From: Aliisedimentitalea scapharcae
Lineage (GTDB): Bacteria; Pseudomonadota; Alphaproteobacteria; Rhodobacterales; Rhodobacteraceae
Assembly: GCF_045277565.1 (NCBI RefSeq)
Contig: NZ_CP123584.1
Location: forward strand, 4,278,001-4,342,000
Length of the DNA: 64,000 bases
Direction of reading: 5' to 3'
Under the pieces are notes generated by a model that was given only the letters and a program-made list of their open reading frames with translations, was not told the origin of the DNA and searched no databases. A program made the position numbers and the translations under genes. Every line of letters begins with the position of its first letter. Position 1 is the first letter of the stretch. Shown piece after piece: positions 58,941 through 64,000 of the stretch.

Positions 58941-59957
58941 ATGCTAAAATCTTCCTCTTGTCTTGCTGCTGTACTGGTAGCATCCGTTGCAACCTCGGCC
59001 ACTGCCGACGGTGAACTGAACTTGTACTCTTCGCGCCATTACGACACCGATGAACGCCTGTATTCGGATTTCGAGCAGGCAACCGGTATCACCATCAACA
59101 GGATCGAAGGCAAAGCCGACGAACTGATCGCGCGAATGCAGGCGGAAGGAGCCAACTCTCCGGCGGATGTTCTTTTGACCGTGGACACATCGCGCCTGGC
59201 CCGGGCCAAGAACGCCGGTATCCTGCAAGCCATCGAAAACCCTCTGCTGGAAGAGCGCATTCCTGCCAACTTGCAGGACGAAGACAATCAGTGGTTTGGG
59301 TATTCGCAACGCGCACGCATCATTTTCTTCGACAAGACAGACGTGAAAAACCCACCCGCCAGCTACCTGGATCTGGCCAAACCAGACTACAAAGGTTTGG
59401 TTTGCATCCGGTCCTCGACCAATACCTATAACCAGACACTTCTGGCTGCGATCATCACCAATCATGGCGCTGAAGCGGCCAAAACCTGGGCTGCAGGCGT
59501 CGTCGACAACATGGCGCGCGCGCCACAGGGCGGGGACACGGACCAGCTGCGTGGCATTATTTCGGGTGAATGTGAGATCTCGGTTTCGAACTCCTATTAC
59601 TTCGCCCGCGCTCTGCGCAAATCCGTAAAAGGTCTGTCTGACGAAATCGACCAAATCGGCATCGTATTCCCCGCACAAGACGCGGAAGGGGCCCATATGA
59701 ACCTGTCCGGTGCAGGTGTCGCGGCTCATGCCCCAAACAGGGAGAACGCCGTCAAATTCCTGGAATATCTGGCCGGAGATCAGGCACAGGTCTATTTCTC
59801 GAACGGTAATGACGAATACCCGGCGGTTTCCGGCGTTGCTCTGGCCGAAAATGTTGCAGCATTGGGTGAGTTCAAGGCCGATGACATCAATCTGTCCGCT
59901 GTCGCCAAAAACATCCCCGAAGCCCAGAAGATCTTCAACGAAGTGGGTTGGAAGTAA
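58941..59957 (+). CDS. fbpA: Fe(3+) ABC transporter substrate-binding protein
   Basis: 338 residues with a Sec signal (LAAVLVASVATSATA, cleavage near 22). FbpA/FutA-type periplasmic binding protein: ELNLYSSRHYDTDERLY opening, then paired tyrosines Tyr219-Tyr220 (SNSYYFARAL), the conserved ferric ligands. It delivers iron to an inner-membrane permease. Terminator follows. The permease is 1.1 kb away on the other strand, and the ATPase is not in the window. Confidence 0.92.
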   Translation: MLKSSSCLAAVLVASVATSATADGELNLYSSRHYDTDERLYSDFEQATGITINRIEGKADELIARMQAEGANSPADVLLTVDTSRLARAKNAGILQAIENPLLEERIPANLQDEDNQWFGYSQRARIIFFDKTDVKNPPASYLDLAKPDYKGLVCIRSSTNTYNQTLLAAIITNHGAEAAKTWAAGVVDNMARAPQGGDTDQLRGIISGECEISVSNSYYFARALRKSVKGLSDEIDQIGIVFPAQDAEGAHMNLSGAGVAAHAPNRENAVKFLEYLAGDQAQVYFSNGNDEYPAVSGVALAENVAALGEFKADDINLSAVAKNIPEAQKIFNEVGWK

Positions 59958-59980
59958 TCCACTCGCATGGTTCCATCTTC

Positions 59981-60010
59981 AAAAGGCGCGGCTCAGACCG
60001 CGCCTTTTTT
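59981..60010 (+). terminator. fbpA terminator
   Basis: AAAAGGCGCGG-CTCAGA-CCGCGCCTTTTTT: 11-bp stem with T-tract, 23 bases after the fbpA stop. Confidence 0.93.
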
Positions 60011-60103
60011 GTTGAACCATGTCCAAATCTTCTAGCACCTTGCATCCTCCTGCCCTAACCGGGTAGCGAGAGGTCAACTCGGCCAAAATAGGATGCCCAA
60101 CTC

Positions 60104-60964
60104 ATGATGCGAATGCCTGTCACTGTGATCAGCGGATACTTGGGTGCAGGAAAAACCACGCTCATCAACCAGCTTCTGTCCGAGGATCACGGCATGAACC
60201 TGACAGTGGTGGTGAATGACTTTGGTGCAATCAACATAGACGCTGACCTGATCGCGCGGGCCGATGGAGACCAGATCGCCCTGACCAACGGATGTGTGTG
60301 CTGCACCATGGGAAATGACTTGACCCTGGCGCTGAAAGAGGCGCTCAATCGGTCGCCGCGCCCGGATCATCTCCTTATCGAGGCAAGCGGCATTGCAGAC
60401 CCTGCCGCAATTGCCAACACCGCGAGCGACGATCCTGATCTGGGCTATGCCGGCATTGTCACTCTTGTCGACGCCGACAATATCTTCACCCTCCTTGAAG
60501 ATCCGCTGATCGCCCCTCAGGTCACGCAACAGATCAAAGCGGCGGACTTGGTTCTCATTTCCAAATCTGATGAAATTGATGCTCGGCTGAGCGAAACCCT
60601 AACCGGCCTGGGGGCACGTCACCCGGTTTTGCCAGTTCACGGTGCTTTGTCAGATCTGTTGCTCGACGTCATTCCCCTGCCAAAAGGACACAAGGTCGTT
60701 CACCATCCCGGATATACAACCTGGCAGCACACCAGCGACCTTGTCCTGGATCGCCGTGCTCTGGGTGACAAACTGGCCGACAGACCCGAAGGGTTGTACC
60801 GTTTGAAAGGATTTGTGCAGACAACCGGTGGCGGTTACGAGCTGCACATCGTAGGCCGCAACGTCGATGCCCGACGCGTGCATACTGATAAAACGGTTCT
60901 GGTGGCATTGGGACCGACTGGTCGGATCTCATCCGAAGAAATCGAAGCTTGGTGGTCTGCGTGA
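60104..60964 (+). CDS. CobW/COG0523-family GTPase (metal chaperone)
   Basis: 286 residues. GTP-binding Walker A GYLGAGKTT (11-19), the CxCC metal motif TNGCVCCTMG (Cys64, 66, 67), Walker B-like LIEASGIADP and a SKSDEID guanine motif. These G3E proteins insert or deliver metals such as zinc, cobalt or iron. Lying between two iron-uptake genes suggests a metal role but the metal is not known. Start at ATG 60104 or the next ATG one codon later; ribosome site weak. Convergent with the permease. Confidence 0.88.
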   Translation: MMRMPVTVISGYLGAGKTTLINQLLSEDHGMNLTVVVNDFGAINIDADLIARADGDQIALTNGCVCCTMGNDLTLALKEALNRSPRPDHLLIEASGIADPAAIANTASDDPDLGYAGIVTLVDADNIFTLLEDPLIAPQVTQQIKAADLVLISKSDEIDARLSETLTGLGARHPVLPVHGALSDLLLDVIPLPKGHKVVHHPGYTTWQHTSDLVLDRRALGDKLADRPEGLYRLKGFVQTTGGGYELHIVGRNVDARRVHTDKTVLVALGPTGRISSEEIEAWWSA

Positions 60965-60965
60965 C

Positions 60966-61014
60966 CCAGACTTTTATCAAAAAGTCTGGCCAAAAGTTTT
61001 AGAAAAACTTTTGG
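60966..61014. terminator. Twin-hairpin bidirectional terminator, copy 2
   Basis: CCAGACTTTT/AAAAGTCTGG (60966-60989) followed by CCAAAAGTTTT/AAAACTTTTGG (60990-61014). Same architecture and nearly the same sequence as at 18302-18350. It lies exactly between the convergent CobW and permease genes. Confidence 0.82.
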
Positions 61015-61018
61015 CTCT

Positions 61019-62689
61019 TCACCCCTTTCGCCCGACTTGGCGGCAGATCAAAATCACCGGCAGCAACCCGACGAGCATAATCACCAGCGACGGCACCGCA
61101 GCGCCTTCGAGACGTTCATCAGAGGCCAATCGATAAGCCTGCACTGCCAGAGTGTCATAGTTGAAGGGACGCATGATCAGAGTAGCAGGCAATTCTTTCA
61201 TCACATCGACAAAGACAATCAACAACGCTGTAAGCAAGCTGGGCGTCAAAATCGGCAGATGGACGCGTCGCAACATTCCCAAAGGCGTTTGCCCAAGTGA
61301 TCGCGCAGCGGCGTCAATATTGGCCTGCACCGTGCTTAGCCCGCCCTCATAAGCTCCCAGAGCCGCCGCCAGAAATCGAACCATATAGGCCGCAACCAAC
61401 AACCAAATGGACCCTGTAATCAACAGGCCTGTTCGGATGTCGAATGTCGCTCGCATCCAGGCGTCCAAGGCGTTGTCAAAGGCCGCAAACGGCACCATCA
61501 GACCCACCGCGATCACGCCACCAGGAACCGCATATCCCAAACGCGCCGAATAGGCGGCGGCCGAAGCCAACCGGCCAGGGCGCAATCTGAGATAAAATCC
61601 GATACAAACTGCAGCGCAAACCGTGATCATCGCCGCAGCCCCGGCAAGCGTCACGGAGTTTCTCAGGAATCCAATGTAGCGACGGCTGAACAGATCTTGT
61701 TCAGACTCGAGCCCCATGTTGATCAGGATAACAACTGGGAGCAAAAACCCCAAAACCACCGGAACCGAACATAAAACCCAGGCAAGAACCGCGCGTGCCC
61801 CTTTCAGTTGGGCCGGAGGCATCTTGGCATGGTGCTTGCCCGCTTGGTGGTATCGTGCCTTGCCTCTGGAAATCCGTTCAATGACCGCAAGGGTCAGTGC
61901 AAAGCTCAGCAAACACAATGCCAATTGTGCCGCCCCCGCCCTGTCGGCCATGGAAAACCAGCTCGTATAGATCCCCGTGGCAAAGGTCTGCACACCAAAA
62001 TAGGCCACGGTCCCAAAGTCAGCAATGGTCTCCATAATGGCAAGCAACACGCCACTGGCAATCGCCGGGCGGGCCATAGGCAGGCTCACACGCCAAAACG
62101 CTTGCCACGAGGTTTTTCCCAACGCCCGCGCAGCCAGGAATGCACCCGAGCTTTGCTGTAGAAAGGCCGCCCGTGCCAACAGGTAAACATATGGATACAA
62201 AACCAGCACCAACATCAGCGCAGCACCGGGCAAAGACCGAATTTCGGGGAACCAATAATCTCTTGGCCCCCATCCTGTCACGTCCCGCAATGTGCTTTGC
62301 ACGACCCCAGGGTGGTCGAGAATAAACGTATAGGCATAGGCCAAAACATACGCCGGGAAAGCAAGGGGCAGGATCAGGGCAATTTCAAACAGCCGCACAC
62401 CGGGGAACCTGGTCATGGTCACCAGCCAAGCGGAACCAACGCCCAAACAGAACGTCCCGATTGCAACCAGAACCACCAGGGTCAATGTCGTTGCGGCATA
62501 GCCTGGCAGGACTGTCTCCAGAAGATGTGTAATCGTCCCTGTTCCGCCGGTCAGTGCTGCCAGAGCTACTGCGATCATGGGCAACAGACAGGATATCGCA
62601 ACGGCCCAGGACAAACCGGCAAACAGCCCTGTCCCACCCTTCTTGCCACGTCGGCTGCCCCCGGGGGCATAGTGCTGTAACTCTGTCAC
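61019..62689 (-). CDS. fbpB: Fe(3+) ABC transporter permease (FbpB-like)
   Basis: 556 residues with about twelve membrane helices, the fused double-permease of ferric ABC systems. Two EAA loops fit ABC permeases: ARALGKTSWQAFWRVSLPMARPA in the first half and DAAARSLGQTPLGMLRRVHLP in the second. It should form the channel for the iron bound by FbpA. Minus strand, convergent with the CobW gene; the ATP-binding subunit is not in the window. Confidence 0.9.
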   Translation of the reverse strand: MTELQHYAPGGSRRGKKGGTGLFAGLSWAVAISCLLPMIAVALAALTGGTGTITHLLETVLPGYAATTLTLVVLVAIGTFCLGVGSAWLVTMTRFPGVRLFEIALILPLAFPAYVLAYAYTFILDHPGVVQSTLRDVTGWGPRDYWFPEIRSLPGAALMLVLVLYPYVYLLARAAFLQQSSGAFLAARALGKTSWQAFWRVSLPMARPAIASGVLLAIMETIADFGTVAYFGVQTFATGIYTSWFSMADRAGAAQLALCLLSFALTLAVIERISRGKARYHQAGKHHAKMPPAQLKGARAVLAWVLCSVPVVLGFLLPVVILINMGLESEQDLFSRRYIGFLRNSVTLAGAAAMITVCAAVCIGFYLRLRPGRLASAAAYSARLGYAVPGGVIAVGLMVPFAAFDNALDAWMRATFDIRTGLLITGSIWLLVAAYMVRFLAAALGAYEGGLSTVQANIDAAARSLGQTPLGMLRRVHLPILTPSLLTALLIVFVDVMKELPATLIMRPFNYDTLAVQAYRLASDERLEGAAVPSLVIMLVGLLPVILICRQVGRKG

Positions 62690-62820
62690 GGCTGATCGGG
62701 CCTGCTCACGAATGTTTCTTTGATGCGGCTTAGCCCTGCCTTATTCGATGATTTCTGTCGGAAATTCCAGACTAAAACACTCATCCACAGGTGATTACGC
62801 TCGTCACGAGTGATCCGTGC

Positions 62821-62854
62821 GCCCTGCATCGGGCCATCAGGCCCGATGCAGGGC
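62821..62854. repeat. Perfect 15-bp inverted repeat
   Basis: GCCCTGCATCGGGCC (62821-62835), loop ATCA, GGCCCGATGCAGGGC (62840-62854). No T-tract on either side. It lies between the minus-strand ligase gene and the permease gene, so it could cap the ligase mRNA, or be an operator or repeat. Confidence 0.75.
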
Positions 62855-62920
62855 AAGGCCCAACGCTTTTTGCAGCATCTTGTGATGCAGGGAAAAGGGA
62901 CGGGAGCGCATCGACTGAAG

Positions 62921-62952
62921 AAACCCCGGACGCGGGAGGAGCATCCGGGGTT
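62921..62952 (-). terminator. Terminator of the ligase-like gene
   Basis: On the minus strand AACCCCGGATGC...GCGTCCGGGGTT followed by TCTTC: stem of 9 bp plus, 20 bases past the stop of the paaK-like gene. Imperfect U-tract. Confidence 0.6.
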
Positions 62953-62973
62953 GATGAGCCAGGTACAGGAAAA

Positions 62974-64000
62974 TCAGTCGTAGCTGCGCTGATCTTCAAT
63001 CACCAGCCCGTCTTTGGGCAGGGTGCCAGGCGCGACCACCTCGATTGCCCCCTTGAGCTTGAGAACTTCGATCACCGATTTGGCATAGGACGCATCATTG
63101 CCACTGCTGGCTTCGATCCTGACCGTCATGGTGTCCATTTCCCCATCCCGTGATGCCACCACGCGCGCCTTGAGAATTTCATCGTGTTTCTCAACCAATG
63201 CCGCCACCTGTTCCGGGCGCACAAACATGCCTTTGATCTTGGTCGTCTGGTCGGCACGTCCCATCCAACCTTTGATCCGCAGATTGGTCCGACCACAGGG
63301 GGATTGCCCTGGCAAAACGGCACTCAAGTCACCGGTTGCAAACCGGATCAGCGGATAGTCAGGGTTCAGCGTCGTAACAACAACCTCACCTACTTCACCC
63401 GCTGACACAGGTGTTCCGGTTCCGGGTGTCACGATTTCAACGATGACATTCTCATCGACAATCATGCCTTCCATCGCCGCACTTTCATAAGCAATGTTGC
63501 CCAGATCAGCGGTGGCATAGGATTGCAAACAGGTGATGCCCCGATCCGCATACTCCTGGCGCAGAGATGGGAACAAGGCACCTCCACCCACGGCCGCCTT
63601 GGTGAACTTCAGTTTGACCCCCATGGAATCAGCCTTGTCCAGAATCACCTTTAGATAATCGGGTGTCCCGGCATAGGCGGTCGCGCCGACATCATGGGCC
63701 GCTGTGACCTGTAGTTCGGTTTGACCAGTGCCCGCAGGCAACACCGCTGCACCAACAGCGCGCGCGCCATTTTCAAAGATCATGCCAGCCGGTGTCAGGT
63801 GATACCCAAAACAGTTCTGAACCACGTCCCCCTGACCAATGCCTGCGGCATGCAGGAATCGGCCCATTCGCCACCAATCCTGATCGGCACCACCGGGTTC
63901 GTAAATCGGACCGGGAGATTGAAAGACATGTGCGAACCCGGTCGCAGGCTTGACAGTGAACCCACCAAACGGAGGGTTCGCGGCCTGCGCCCGGCTGAGT
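62974..64000 (-). CDS. Phenylacetate-CoA ligase-like adenylating enzyme, partial
   Basis: About 342 residues visible; the gene runs off the right edge, so the true N-terminus is missing (the frame is open from 64000). ANL-superfamily cues: ANPPFGGF near the left of the visible protein, the ATP/adenylate region SYATADLGNIAYES and VNVIVEIVTPGTGTP-like loop, and the C-terminal lid with GWMGRADQTTKIKGMFV. Most like PaaK: ligates phenylacetate (or another aromatic acid) to CoA. Paa catabolic genes are not visible in this window, so the substrate is open. A terminator and a perfect palindrome follow. Confidence 0.88.
   Translation of the reverse strand, partial: LSRAQAANPPFGGFTVKPATGFAHVFQSPGPIYEPGGADQDWWRMGRFLHAAGIGQGDVVQNCFGYHLTPAGMIFENGARAVGAAVLPAGTGQTELQVTAAHDVGATAYAGTPDYLKVILDKADSMGVKLKFTKAAVGGGALFPSLRQEYADRGITCLQSYATADLGNIAYESAAMEGMIVDENVIVEIVTPGTGTPVSAGEVGEVVVTTLNPDYPLIRFATGDLSAVLPGQSPCGRTNLRIKGWMGRADQTTKIKGMFVRPEQVAALVEKHDEILKARVVASRDGEMDTMTVRIEASSGNDASYAKSVIEVLKLKGAIEVVAPGTLPKDGLVIEDQRSYD

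Overview
The window is ordinary-looking core chromosome of an alphaproteobacterium, most likely a marine Rhodobacterales (Roseobacter-group) member. This rests on gene content and order: the DUF3576-leuS-lptE-holA run, DUF2125, a long GTP cyclohydrolase II, a Rhodobacter-type porin, a zinc-ribbon DinB, and an rrn operon ordered 16S-tRNA-Ile-tRNA-Ala-23S-5S whose 23S has an extended helix 9. I see no insertion sequence, prophage, CRISPR array, integrase or attachment site.

Layout. 1-5.3 kb: free methionine sulfoxide reductase, thiolase, an anti-sigma antagonist/kinase pair, a roughly 620-base gene-free gap, HspQ, an AEC transporter and a lytic transglycosylase. 5.3-16.5 kb: a mostly minus-strand housekeeping block (lolA, ftsK, aminotransferase, amidase, Trm112-like, LON-domain protein, thioredoxin-TPR protein, xthA, an orphan response regulator) interrupted by a divergent UbiH-type hydroxylase. 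16.7-25.8 kb: ribA and an L,D-transpeptidase, YggS, a porin, then DUF3576-leuS-lptE-holA and a GST. 25.9-29.4 kb: a flavoprotein, a small HNH protein and a tightly packed SDR/enoyl-CoA hydratase/VOC operon. 29.6-35.6 kb: DUF2125, then a translationally coupled run pmbA-cysQ-KDO transferase-like-lpxK. 35.6-37.9 kb: a DsbA-like oxidoreductase with a DUF721 protein, and mutY.

38.3-44.5 kb holds the complete rRNA operon on the minus strand with its promoter. 44.5-52.2 kb: msrQ-msrP, an FMN glutamate-synthase-like protein, DUF302, clpB and pyrF. 52.2-64 kb: a candidate small RNA, a NUDIX hydrolase, dinB, N-formylglutamate amidohydrolase, tRNA-Val and rpmJ, an acyltransferase, a sulfatase, an iron-uptake cluster (FbpA-like binding protein, CobW GTPase, FbpB-like permease), and a phenylacetate-CoA ligase-like gene that runs off the window.

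Themes. Methionine sulfoxide repair appears twice (free Met-SO enzyme and periplasmic MsrPQ). Envelope biogenesis is well represented (LolA, LptE, LpxK, KDO-transferase-like protein, L,D-transpeptidase, lytic transglycosylase, porin). The most interesting items are non-coding: a twin-hairpin element repeated at two convergent gene junctions, a candidate two-hairpin sRNA after pyrF, a terminator-like hairpin directly before leuS, and rRNA/tRNA promoters lacking T at -7. Among proteins, the KDO-transferase-like enzyme with a shifted catalytic motif and RibA with a decayed RibB-like half stand out. I found no convincing wholly new multi-gene system.
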